Source: Desulfomonilaceae bacterium (GTDB lineage: Bacteria > Desulfobacterota > Desulfomonilia > Desulfomonilales > Desulfomonilaceae). Taken from it: a DNA stretch of 64,000 bases. The notes under the pieces were generated by a model. That model was not told where the DNA came from. It searched no databases and saw nothing but the letters and a program-made list of their open reading frames with translations. The number at the start of each line of letters is the position of its first letter. Within the stretch, counting starts at the first letter, position 1. The translations under genes were made by a program, and so were the position numbers. Below, in pieces: positions 54,774 through 63,758 of this stretch. Location of the stretch: positions 1 through 64,000 of the forward strand of contig JAVHLK010000016.1 in NCBI GenBank assembly GCA_031082285.1. Reading direction: 5' to 3'.

Positions 54774-56162
54774 ATGAAAAAGAGGACCGCCGACGCCTCT
54801 CCGGAGGCCGGCAAGGACGACCTTTGGCTCTTTTACGGCGACGAGTTCCTGGTAAAGGAACAGGTGCGTCACATCGTGGATCGTACGATCTCGGCCGAAC
54901 TGCGCAAGACCAACTTCATCGTGATCGACGGAAACAATCCGGATCTCGGGGATCTCTCGTCGCAGCTGTTCACTCCGTCTCTCTTCGGGGGGGAGCGCGT
55001 GATCCTGGTGGATCAAACACCCGTGTTTATGAGCCGCACCGATCGGAGCAAGCTTGTGGCGAAGGTGACTCAGTCTTGGCGGTCCGGAGCGCGGCGCGCC
55101 GCGTTGAAGGCGCTGTCCCAATTGCTGACTGTAGCGGGGGTTGATCGTTCCGATGTGGAACAGGGGTCGGAATGGTTGAGCGAGGCGGCCGGCGATTCAA
55201 TCTCCAATGACGACAAGGATATTCTGAGAGCCGCTGCTCAGGCACTCATGGAAGAGGGAAAACCAACATCGGTCGGAACCGACGAACACCTGATTGAAGA
55301 GCTTATCTCTTCCTCGTTTCCCGAGGGGACGGTACTGATATTCACCGCTCCTGCAGTGGATCGCCGAAAAAAGGTTGTCAAGGTAATCGAAAAGAGAGGT
55401 CGCGTGGTGGAGTGCGCGGCCCGCGAACAGAAGTACGGCGGAGGCCTGGACCGGTCATTCTTTGACCGCCGCGTCAAAGAGTGGTTCGTCGAAAAGGGCA
55501 AGAAGATCGCTCAAGACGCCCTCGACGAGATGTATGCTCGTTCCGGAAAGGAGATCCGCCGGCTTCACGGAGAGATGGAGAAACTGATCGGCTTCGTGGG
55601 CGAGCGCGAAACCGTAACGTCCAAGGACGTCCGAGACGTGTTTTCAGACTTTCACGAAGCCTCGTTCTTTGATCTTACCAACGCCTTGCGAACTGCCGAC
55701 ATCAGAAAGTGTCTCCCCGCACTCCACGAGAACTTGAAGCTCGTGGACCATCCGCTCCAGACTCTGGGAGCCATAGCCGCCGATGTGCGCAGGCTCCTGG
55801 TCGCCCGAGAACTCTTGTTCACCGTGTTCCGTAAGGAATGGAGGCCCGACATTTCTTTCGACGCGTTTAAACGTCTGGCGCGCGATGCCCGCGACGCACA
55901 CCCGGAAATGGCCCGGAAGGGAAGGTACAAGCTTCTCTCCATGAATGACTACCCCCTCTATCTGGCCTTGAAGGACGCGCAGAAGTTCCCGATGGAGAAG
56001 CTTGTCCGCATCATGGAAGCCGTACTGGACGCCGACGTCATGATGAAGTCGTCCCGACTCGGTCACCAGTCTCCGAGATCCATACTCGAAGACCTTGTTC
56101 TTACCATATGCACTCCCGCGGACGCTCATCCTCGGGGGAAACCGGGGCATCCCCGGGCCTGA
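54774..56162 (+). CDS. holA: DNA polymerase III subunit delta
   Basis: 462 aa. The clamp-loader delta subunit opens the sliding clamp. Seen: WLFYGDEFLVKEQVRHIV at the N-terminus, GERVILVDQTPVF, EGTVLIFTAPAVDRRKK, and the C-terminal collar-domain signals (DFHEASFFDLTNALR, HPLQTLGAIAADVRRLL). E. coli delta is 343 aa; this one has about 65 inserted residues at roughly 100-170, rich in Ala, Ser and acidic residues, plus a longer tail. ATG 54774 follows GGGAG. No other replisome gene is adjacent. Confidence 0.88.
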   Translation: MKKRTADASPEAGKDDLWLFYGDEFLVKEQVRHIVDRTISAELRKTNFIVIDGNNPDLGDLSSQLFTPSLFGGERVILVDQTPVFMSRTDRSKLVAKVTQSWRSGARRAALKALSQLLTVAGVDRSDVEQGSEWLSEAAGDSISNDDKDILRAAAQALMEEGKPTSVGTDEHLIEELISSSFPEGTVLIFTAPAVDRRKKVVKVIEKRGRVVECAAREQKYGGGLDRSFFDRRVKEWFVEKGKKIAQDALDEMYARSGKEIRRLHGEMEKLIGFVGERETVTSKDVRDVFSDFHEASFFDLTNALRTADIRKCLPALHENLKLVDHPLQTLGAIAADVRRLLVARELLFTVFRKEWRPDISFDAFKRLARDARDAHPEMARKGRYKLLSMNDYPLYLALKDAQKFPMEKLVRIMEAVLDADVMMKSSRLGHQSPRSILEDLVLTICTPADAHPRGKPGHPRA

Positions 56163-56287
56163 TTCTCGTCCCGCCTGCTCCTCAATTGCTTCCCGCAAGG
56201 ATTTCAACCTTCCTGAAACATTGACAACGTACGGCACTCAGCTTACTATTCGTAGTCCTTTGTGACTGAATACGTGGAGGAGCAGTC

Positions 56288-56776
56288 ATGGCCACAGACT
56301 TTATATTCTCTTACGGCTCTAATATGAACCGATCGGAACTCCGCTCATGGCTGGAGGGAAGCGGTCACGATTCTTCACTCGTTGTGGAGGCCTCGCCTGC
56401 TACTCTTGAGGGTTATGACTTCGTGTGGAACTATTACTCACATGGGCGGGCGGGCGGAACGGCAAACCTTGAACACAAGGACAATTCCGTCATATGGGGG
56501 ATTCTCCTCGAGATCGACGAATCCCTGCTCAAGGCATTCGATCGAAAGGAGGGCCATCCGTATTTCTATTCCCGCGGGAACAATCGAGTCCAGGTCACCC
56601 GAGTTCGAGACGGAAAAAAGGTTATGGCCTGGCTCTACCTTGCCAACCCCAACAAGGCCGGCGGCCGAGACATGAGACCTACCAGGGATTATAAGAAACT
56701 CGTGCTGAATGCCGCGATATTCTGGGAATTTCCCGAAGAGTACATTGAGAAAATCAAGGCATGGGATTCGCAATAG
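56288..56776 (+). CDS. Gamma-glutamylcyclotransferase-like (AIG2/GGCT) protein
   Basis: 162 aa. FSYGSNM at residues 7-13 is the substrate-binding loop of the GGCT fold, and the Glu in FDRKEGHPYFYSR is the expected catalytic acid. GGCT enzymes release 5-oxoproline from gamma-glutamyl amines; many bacterial members have unknown substrates. The LNAAIFWEFPEEYI end is typical for the family. ATG 56288 follows GTGGAGGAGCAGTC, a strong ribosome site. Single gene between holA and the radical SAM protein. Confidence 0.85.
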   Translation: MATDFIFSYGSNMNRSELRSWLEGSGHDSSLVVEASPATLEGYDFVWNYYSHGRAGGTANLEHKDNSVIWGILLEIDESLLKAFDRKEGHPYFYSRGNNRVQVTRVRDGKKVMAWLYLANPNKAGGRDMRPTRDYKKLVLNAAIFWEFPEEYIEKIKAWDSQ

Positions 56777-56921
56777 GTACGGTTCGCGTGTGCCTACCCA
56801 AGACGCGCTCGCCGTCATCATGTCGGGGCCGTCGCGCACAACCCTCACCCGACACGTTCCTTCATCGTCATGCAGGCGCGGTTCGGGAACCGCGGCGACG
56901 CGTCCCAATTCCGTTTGACCA

Positions 56922-58610
56922 ATGACAAGGCCCGGCGAAACAGGAGCATACGTACGGAACGAGGGCTCGGCGATTGCCGTAGCGCTCGTGTATCCCAATG
57001 CCTATCGCGTCGGTATGGGCAATCTCGGTTTCCAGTACGTGTATCACTACCTCAACAACCATCCGCAATTTAGTGCCGAACGCTTCTTCCGGCCGGACCC
57101 CGCCGTTCAACCGAGCAGACGGGGACACGTTCCGTTGTCCGAGGAATCGTCACGTCCCCTCAACTCCTTTTCCGTCATCGCGTTCAGCATTCCTTTTGAG
57201 AACGACTACCCCGCGGTACCCGGCCTGCTCAACGCATCGGGCATTCCCCCGCTGCAGCGGGACCGAGGAGCTGCTGACCCTCTCGTCATGGCAGGAGGAG
57301 TCTCGGTCTCCCTGAATCCCGAACCTTTGGCTCCGTTTCTCGACCTCGCCTTCATCGGAGAGCTCGACCAACATCGTGAGGTAACCGGTCTGTTTGCGGT
57401 TCTGGCCGACGCGTTGGCCCGGTCACGGTACGCGTTGACGGATAGACGAGGGTTTCTGAGCGCGTTCCGAGACACGACAGGCGTTTATGTTCCTTCCTCG
57501 TATGATTTCACATACGGATCAGACGGGCTGATTCGCGAAATCAAACACCTTCCCGGGTTTCCCGGTCGCGTGAGGGCGGTGAAGCGCGTCTCGACGGACC
57601 TGCCGGTCCCGGTTTCCGTGCTGTTCTCCAAGGAAGCCGAATTCGGCGAGTCGTTGCTTGTGGAGTCGAATCGAGGCTGCGGCAGGGGCTGCAGATTCTG
57701 CGCGGCGGGTTGGATTCACCGCCCGGTTCGCTATCGCGAGTTCAGTGCTTTTAAGCAACAGGCGGATCGGGCGATCGAGACGGGGAGAACCATTGGCCTG
57801 ATCGGGTCCGATCTTGCCGGGCATCCGGAACTCGAAGATATTCTTGAATATATTGTCGATCGGGGAGGACGATTCTCTCTGTCGTCAATCAGACCCGAGG
57901 GACTGTCGGATAAGGTGATACGCCTGTTGGCCCGGACCGGTCAGAAAACGGCTACGCTGGCTCCCGAAGCCGCGTCCCAACGATTGAGAAAAGTGATAGG
58001 AAAGGACCTGCCTTCAGACGCGTTCCACGATCTCGTGGGCAAACTCGTTTCCCAAGGCATTCCAAACATTCGGTTCTATTTCATGGTCGGACTTCCCACC
58101 GAGACGGACGAAGACGTGGAGGCAATCGTTGAGTTCGTATCGACGGCCCGAGACATATTCGTCAAGGCGTCGCGACCCTTGGGCAGAATCGGTCGAATCG
58201 GCGTTCAACTCAACCCCTTCATTCCCAAACCGTGGACCCCGTTTCAATGGGCCGGCATGGCAGAGGCTCAGACGTTGCGCAGGAGAATCCGCCTGGTTCA
58301 AAATGGGCTCAAGCGCAGGCCCAATCTGGTTATCCGTTCCGAATCCGTTCCCCAGGCACTGCTTCAAGGACTGATCTCCCGCGGAGACCGCAGAATTTCC
58401 GCGGCCCTCACAGCTGCCGGCGCACGTGCGAAATCGCGTCCGAGGCTTGTCGGCACTGAATCACTCGACCCTGTTTTTTACCTCCATCGCGAACGAGCGG
58501 GCGACGAGGTCTTCCCCTGGGACGTGGTCGACCACGGAATAGCCAAACAGACTCTCCGTCGGATCTATGTCGCAAGTATTTCCGTTCCCCCGGACTCGTC
58601 ACAAAGATGA
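56922..58610 (+). CDS. Radical SAM protein with B12-binding-like N-terminal domain
   Basis: 562 aa. The N-terminal 170 residues resemble the cobalamin-binding-like fold that precedes radical SAM domains (VALVYPNAYRVGMGNLGFQY, VMAGGVSVSLNPEPLA). The cluster motif CGRGCRFC (C-x3-C-x2-C) lies in SNRGCGRGCRFCAAG near residue 255, then LAPEAASQRLRKVIGKDL and FYFMVGLPTETDEDV, which are typical of YgiQ- and TIGR03960-like proteins. The true cobalamin His is not seen. The C-terminal part ends in a short domain. No clear Shine-Dalgarno precedes ATG 56922. Substrate unknown; it lies 130 bases before a small ferredoxin, a possible electron donor. Confidence 0.83.
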   Translation: MTRPGETGAYVRNEGSAIAVALVYPNAYRVGMGNLGFQYVYHYLNNHPQFSAERFFRPDPAVQPSRRGHVPLSEESSRPLNSFSVIAFSIPFENDYPAVPGLLNASGIPPLQRDRGAADPLVMAGGVSVSLNPEPLAPFLDLAFIGELDQHREVTGLFAVLADALARSRYALTDRRGFLSAFRDTTGVYVPSSYDFTYGSDGLIREIKHLPGFPGRVRAVKRVSTDLPVPVSVLFSKEAEFGESLLVESNRGCGRGCRFCAAGWIHRPVRYREFSAFKQQADRAIETGRTIGLIGSDLAGHPELEDILEYIVDRGGRFSLSSIRPEGLSDKVIRLLARTGQKTATLAPEAASQRLRKVIGKDLPSDAFHDLVGKLVSQGIPNIRFYFMVGLPTETDEDVEAIVEFVSTARDIFVKASRPLGRIGRIGVQLNPFIPKPWTPFQWAGMAEAQTLRRRIRLVQNGLKRRPNLVIRSESVPQALLQGLISRGDRRISAALTAAGARAKSRPRLVGTESLDPVFYLHRERAGDEVFPWDVVDHGIAKQTLRRIYVASISVPPDSSQR

Positions 58611-58742
58611 TCGGTCCGGAGTCCTCCGGGGTTGCGTTTTTCGCGAACGACAGTATCTTAGTATACAGCCGGGTTCTCGATTCCGACCGGCATTCTTATG
58701 TAGTGTAGCCGGACGATTTCACTCGCGGGAAGGTCTCCGAAG

Positions 58743-58928
58743 ATGTTCATGCCCGTCATCAAAGAAGAGGACTGCACGCGTTGCCGTGCATGTGCCAACA
58801 TTTGCCCCAAGGCCGTCTTCGATGCGAAGAACGGAGAGGTAACGGTATGCAGTCCGGCATATTGCACCGGTTGCGAATCGTGCACCGCGGTGTGCCCCAA
58901 GGCCGCGGTCACACTCAAGCAACTGTGA
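58743..58928 (+). CDS. 2[4Fe-4S] ferredoxin
   Basis: 61 aa. Two classical motifs, CTRCRACANICP and CTGCESCTAVCP, should each bind a 4Fe-4S cluster. Small cytoplasmic electron carrier of clostridial type. ATG 58743 follows GGAAGG by nine bases; ATG 58749 is also possible. It ends 34 bases from the convergent sigma54 activator and may supply electrons to the radical SAM enzyme upstream. Confidence 0.93.
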   Translation: MFMPVIKEEDCTRCRACANICPKAVFDAKNGEVTVCSPAYCTGCESCTAVCPKAAVTLKQL

Positions 58929-58962
58929 TGCGCGCCCCGCGACTTCCCGCGCCGACACTCGT

Positions 58963-61131
58963 TCACGAATGTATTCCGAGCGACCTGATATGATGCTTGA
59001 GCGCGTCCCGAGACACGCCGAGTAATTCCGCCGCCTGTTGTCTCCGTCCCCGCGTACGGCGTAAAGCCTCACCGATCAGGCCCGCCTTCACATCTCGAAT
59101 GACCTCGTTGAGAGACCGGCCGGCGTGCAAGGTCACCGCCATGGACCAGCCCGCGGTTTCCTCGATCGTCATGTCCCGATCCCTGCCGGCAAGGTTGCCG
59201 AGTTCGATCCTGTGACCTTCTCCCAGGATTATTGCTCTTTCCAGGACATTCCTCAGTTCCCTGACGTTGCCGGGCCAATGATAGTCGGCAAGGGTTTCCA
59301 TGCAGCCTGTACTTATGGTGGGAGTGAAGGCCATTCCCAGTTTCCTCGCCAGCCCTTCGAGAAGCTGTTCGACGAGGCGAGGCAGGTCTTCGACGCGCTC
59401 CCGGAGAGGCGGGATACGAATGGAAAAGACATTGATGCGGTAATACAAGTCCCGACGGAAACGCCCGCTCATCACTTCGTTCTGCAAATCTCTATTGGTC
59501 GCGGCCACCAGCCGAGCGTTCACCGAAATGCTCTTTTCCCCGCCTACGCGAGTGAACGACCGCGTATCGAGAAATGTCAGGAGCTTGGCTTGGAGAGATA
59601 ATGACAGTTCGCCGATTTCATTGAGCAGAAGCGTGCCGCCTTCCGCCAATTCCAGTAATCCCCGCTTTCTTCCTCGTGCACCCGTGAAGGACCCTGCCTC
59701 GTGTCCGAACAGTTCCGATTCGGAAAGCTCGGGGGACAACGCCGCGCAATTGATGGCAAAGAACGGTCCGCCTGCACGATGAGACACTTCGTGGAGATAT
59801 CGTGCCATATAGTCTTTACCGGAACCGCTCTCTCCCTGAAGGAGAACGGTGGAATCGATCCCGGCAACGCGGTGCAGCCCATCGATCACTTCACGCATGA
59901 GCGGCGAGTCACTGACGTAGGTTCCGCCCCCCGCGTCCTCGTTCCATTGCCTCTGTCGATACACGCTCACATCACGGGCAATTCCGCATATTCCAATGAT
60001 ATTGTGTTCTGAATCTTCCATGGGGACTTTGATACAACTAATCGTTATCCCGCCTTTTCTCAGCATCAAAGAGTGTTCGGACTCGATGACCTGTCCTCCG
60101 AGGACTCGCACGTCGACCTCATGAAGCGTCTTTGACTGCTCATCACCGTACAGATCCGTGTCCGTTCGCCCGACGACCATGGAACCCGGCATGTCTAGAA
60201 GATTAAGCATCGCTGGATTGACATGCGTGTACCTGAGGTCGCGGTCCTTGATGAATATGCAGTCCTGAGCGGTCTCGAAGACGGCTCGAAAGCGCTGCTC
60301 GCTCTCCATCAATGCGGATTCAGCTTTCTTTCGATCCGTGACGTCTTCTACTATCGCTTGCCCCCCCGTGATCGTACCATCACCATTCCGTATGGGGACC
60401 ATATGAATGCAAAGATGCGCACGTTTTCCCCACATTGACGTGTAATCGTATTCCGACACGATGGGCTCACCTGAATTCATGCACCGCTTGATGTCCGCCG
60501 CGATACCTGCCTTTACCAATCGAGAGTCCTGCAGGACATTAATCTGTTGAGTAATCTCTCGGGAGGGGGATCCGAGTATCTCCAAGAGTGCCCCATTCAG
60601 GTCAAGAATCTCTCCGTGCAGGCTACAGGATATGAGCCCGACGGGAGCATTTTCCACCAGCATCCTGTACCGGCTCTCGCTCTGCCGCAAGGCCCGGGTC
60701 CGCGCCTCGACCATGTCCTCCAGCTCTGCCTGCTGCGTTTTCAGCGCATCTCGCGCTTCCTTGATCTTGAGCAGGGAGTCCATCCGGACTTTCAGTTCCA
60801 CCTTGTCAATGGGCTTGGCGATGAAATCGTTGGCACCGGCCTCCACGGCCCGGAGCCGGTCCTCCTTGCTTGTGAGGACCGTGGCCATGATGATGGGTAC
60901 ATCCGCGCACTCCTGGTGCATACGAATCCTTCGCGCAACCTCATAGCCGTCCATTCCGGCCATCATCACGTCCAAGAGCACCAGGTCGATCTCCGGAGCG
61001 AGCTTGCCGAGAGCCGAAGATCCGTCGGCCGCCCGCACCGCTCGGTGCCCCAGGCTCTTCAGGAGAAACTCGAGGAGATCGAGGTTTCGCTCTTCATCAT
61101 CCACGACAAGGATGGATTTTGGACCGTCCAT
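58963..61131 (-). CDS. Receiver-PAS-PAS-sigma54 activator
   Basis: 722 aa. Receiver (1-120; VVDDEERNL, Asp in LVLLDVMMAG, Lys in FIAKPID), coiled coil, two PAS domains (about 150-265 and 275-395), sigma54 AAA+ (about 405-625) and Fis-type HTH (about 675-720). Walker A GESGSGKD, GAFTGA intact, Walker B LLLNEIGEL with Asn for Asp. The second PAS shares TAQDCIFIKDRDLRYTHVNP with the activator at 9.2 kb. ATG 61131 follows a run of six G. Unlike its two paralogues it has its own receiver, so a histidine kinase should control it; none is adjacent. Confidence 0.88.
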   Translation of the reverse strand: MDGPKSILVVDDEERNLDLLEFLLKSLGHRAVRAADGSSALGKLAPEIDLVLLDVMMAGMDGYEVARRIRMHQECADVPIIMATVLTSKEDRLRAVEAGANDFIAKPIDKVELKVRMDSLLKIKEARDALKTQQAELEDMVEARTRALRQSESRYRMLVENAPVGLISCSLHGEILDLNGALLEILGSPSREITQQINVLQDSRLVKAGIAADIKRCMNSGEPIVSEYDYTSMWGKRAHLCIHMVPIRNGDGTITGGQAIVEDVTDRKKAESALMESEQRFRAVFETAQDCIFIKDRDLRYTHVNPAMLNLLDMPGSMVVGRTDTDLYGDEQSKTLHEVDVRVLGGQVIESEHSLMLRKGGITISCIKVPMEDSEHNIIGICGIARDVSVYRQRQWNEDAGGGTYVSDSPLMREVIDGLHRVAGIDSTVLLQGESGSGKDYMARYLHEVSHRAGGPFFAINCAALSPELSESELFGHEAGSFTGARGRKRGLLELAEGGTLLLNEIGELSLSLQAKLLTFLDTRSFTRVGGEKSISVNARLVAATNRDLQNEVMSGRFRRDLYYRINVFSIRIPPLRERVEDLPRLVEQLLEGLARKLGMAFTPTISTGCMETLADYHWPGNVRELRNVLERAIILGEGHRIELGNLAGRDRDMTIEETAGWSMAVTLHAGRSLNEVIRDVKAGLIGEALRRTRGRRQQAAELLGVSRDALKHHIRSLGIHS

Positions 61132-61822
61132 ATACTTACCCCCCGGAGTGGAGAACCTATTTCTTCATTGAACGACTTGACCGCGTATGACTCCCGATTG
61201 CGCACTTCCGGGACCCCATGTCATGCCGCTGTCAAAATATAGAACATGCGCGGGTGTCGGTCAAAAAGAATCCCGGAAAGTCGAAGGCTCACCATGCACC
61301 GGGCGCGCGGCGGCCGTCGGACGGGGTGAACATGAATGGGAAGTCGGCCCCACTGGCGTCCAGTTAGTACGTCATTTCATTACTACGGTCGCATTTACAG
61401 GCGCCGGGGAGACGCCGGGCATCCCGCCTTCCGCGGGACCCTGGTGAATTTTCGCTGTTTACCGGCCCCAGCACCCGTCACGAATCGTGATCGGTGTTGA
61501 TCGGGGATACGATACCGAATTCGTATCCGTATTCCCGAAACCCTGTGCTTAGATCTTCATGGTTTAAATTCGGTAACACATTCTACTCCCGTTACCGAGT
61601 CTGATATACGTAACCAGAGCTTTCCGGGCACGGAGGCCCGGGCTACGAAAGAAAGCGCGGTGTCTCAAACCTCTCTCGTGGGACGGGCCTCCGTGCCCGT
61701 CGGCTTTCGGGGAGAAATCCCGCATCCTGGATCGGAATCCGGGCACGGAGGCCCGGGCTACGAAGACGGCACCGAACCTCGAACGCCATCTGTAGGACTC
61801 CCGCGTTCGGCGTCATTCGCAA
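61132..61822. other. Intergenic region rich in repeats
   Basis: 691 bases between the sigma54 activator and the end of the secreted TPR gene. Carries the second set of repeat modules described separately. No gene with a ribosome site or family resemblance was found on either strand. Confidence 0.5.
61384..61764. repeat. Mosaic of intergenic repeat modules, copy 2, with 27-bp direct repeat
   Basis: Shares TACGGTCGCATTTACA (61384-61399) and GCGCCGGGGAGAC (61401-61413, inverted) with 6284-6318, and the 22-base block at 61662-61683 with 6347-6368. A perfect 27-base direct repeat occupies 61623-61649 and 61738-61764, and its CGGGCACGGAGGCCCG core is present inverted at 61684-61699 between them. 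Confidence 0.75.
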
Positions 61823-62881
61823 TCACTGGAGAATAGCCAATACCGCCTCATAAAGGGGGCCCTTTTTCTCACTGACGGCTCTCTTCAACTTAAGGTCGGC
61901 CAGCGCCTTCAGAGCGGCCGACAACGTGTCGTCGCATGTGGGCATGCAGCTCTTGAGTACGGCTACCGCCTGGGTGTAGGACCGTTCCGCCTTTGGGTAG
62001 TTTCCTTTGGCAAGATACAAATCACCGAGGCGTTTCAAGGTGATGGCCGCCTTGACGTCGCCGGAGCCTCTGAGGGATTCGTAAGCGGCAAGCGCCTTGC
62101 GGTACTGTCGCTCCGCCCTCGCGGGTTTTCCCCAATCGAGGTACGTATCGCCAAGGATTACCCGAGTGTCCGCGCTTCTCGCACTGTTGGCGCCGTCCGC
62201 CGGTTCAAATTTTGCCAGCGCCTTGCGATAGTCCTGCGACGCGTGGGCGTAATCGCCTCGTTCTCGGTTGATCCCGGCAAGATCGCAACAGGTTTGCGCA
62301 ATGTTCTCATCGAGATACGGTCTGTACTTTCTGGTTGTTTCGTACACCTCGAGAGCCCTCCGGTAGAGATCTTCAGCCGGCTCGGGGCGCCCTTCCTTCT
62401 TGTACAAACCTGCCAAGCCGACCAAGGCCGACGCAACGTCGATGTCGTCACCACGGGCCGCTTCCATAGCGCTGATGTAGAGTCCTCTTGCCGTCTCGTC
62501 GTCCGCCTGGCGCCGGGCCAGATCGCCCAACTTGATGAGCGTGTTGATCGTAACGGGATGGTTGGGGCCAAATCGTTTCGTAGCCGCGTCACGAGCTGCG
62601 GAACAGAGAATCCGAGCTTCAGCCGGCTTCCCTTGATCTCTCTTCAGGTCTGCCAGCAACACCATGGATTTTATGGCCCTGCTCTCATAGGGAGCCCCGG
62701 ATGATTGCGCCTTCGTAAGCGCATGACGGCCCACTTGATTTGCAGCGGACCACTTACCTTGCTTGTAGAGCGCGTCCGCAACGGAATAGAGCCCTGCACA
62801 TGAGGTCTCTTGCGCGAAGGGAACCGAGCCCGCATAGATGACCGTACACATCGCCAACATGATTATCGAAACGTTCTTCAT
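61823..62881 (-). CDS. Secreted tetratricopeptide-repeat protein
   Basis: 352 aa. Signal peptide (hydrophobic about 5-22, likely cleavage after FAQ), then at least six TPR-like helical pairs from about residue 30 to 330, for example DLYRRALEVYETTRKYRPYL and LGDTYLDWGKPARAERQYRK. Periplasmic scaffold for protein complexes, partner unknown. The repeats resemble those of eukaryote-like kinesin-light-chain TPRs. ATG 62881 follows GAGGAGATGGAG; the longer frame to 63025 is rejected since the signal peptide begins at 62881. Monocistronic, next to a repeat-rich gap. Confidence 0.85.
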   Translation of the reverse strand: MKNVSIIMLAMCTVIYAGSVPFAQETSCAGLYSVADALYKQGKWSAANQVGRHALTKAQSSGAPYESRAIKSMVLLADLKRDQGKPAEARILCSAARDAATKRFGPNHPVTINTLIKLGDLARRQADDETARGLYISAMEAARGDDIDVASALVGLAGLYKKEGRPEPAEDLYRRALEVYETTRKYRPYLDENIAQTCCDLAGINRERGDYAHASQDYRKALAKFEPADGANSARSADTRVILGDTYLDWGKPARAERQYRKALAAYESLRGSGDVKAAITLKRLGDLYLAKGNYPKAERSYTQAVAVLKSCMPTCDDTLSAALKALADLKLKRAVSEKKGPLYEAVLAILQ

Positions 62882-63758
62882 GACTCCATCTCCTCGATTT
62901 TCTTTGACATCCATTTTTGTTGATCGTCGTTCCATCGTCCGGGACAATGGAGATCCTCCTGCACCGGACGCACGAGTCCCTTCAGGTTCCGGAAGAACCC
63001 GGTTGCCGGGTCGCACGATCCTCACGTGCGACCGTTCCCCCTACACGGACGGAACAAATGGATTACGGGTGATTACAATGCCGAGTCGACACCATCGGAG
63101 GACCCGGCGACGGGCTGATTCCGATTTGCGTCACGGATTCCCGAGCTTGTCCACACACTACCCCGATGCTGACGCCCCTACCGACGTATATAGGAATTCG
63201 CGCGTGACGACGCGGGTGTTGTGCCGGCTGCACGCGCCCCGAGGGCGGTGAGATGTTCCACACGACCCCTTCACCTCTTGCATCGGCGATTACGGACCGC
63301 CTCCAAGACATGAGGCGGCCCGTCCATGCAAGAAGGTTGGAAGTCCGGCAATCGCTCGTCCGCCGGTTCCCGGCATTAAGTTAAGCAATATATGTGCCAA
63401 TGAGATCGGGTGGATTCCGCCGTGAGATTTGAGATTGTTTTTCGGACGGTTAGACGTCCCACCGGAGCCCTTGACCGGAAGATGCTCCGTTTCGTCGCCA
63501 CGAGAAAATGGGCGTAAAACACCCGCTTTGTTCCTACTTGGACAAATTGTGTCATAATTGCGTCAAGTTAATACCGGGTCTATTCCGCCCGATTCTCCGT
63601 AGTGGCGGGTGTTTTTTGCACACGGGGCGCCGGGATACCTAATGTGTAATATTAATAAAGGTGTACAATCTATTGATAGATAGCTCATAATCGTGTACCA
63701 TAGACATTCCGTGTACATGGTCAAGGCCCGATCAGACCCCGACAAGGAGAAGACCCCT
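62882..63758. other. 877-base divergent intergenic region
   Basis: Lies between the secreted TPR gene and the xerC-like gene. It has a tandem 10-base direct repeat AATTGTGTCA/AATTGCGTCA (63545-63554, 63556-63565; 11-base period), three GTGTAC elements (63661, 63693, 63711) and a candidate promoter for xerC. The left 600 bases hold no gene I can support. Confidence 0.5.
63673..63701 (+). promoter_or_regulatory. Candidate promoter of the xerC-like gene
   Basis: TTGATA (63673-63678), 17 bases, TACCAT (63696-63701). The -10 box overlaps the middle GTGTAC element. A moderate match only. Confidence 0.35.
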
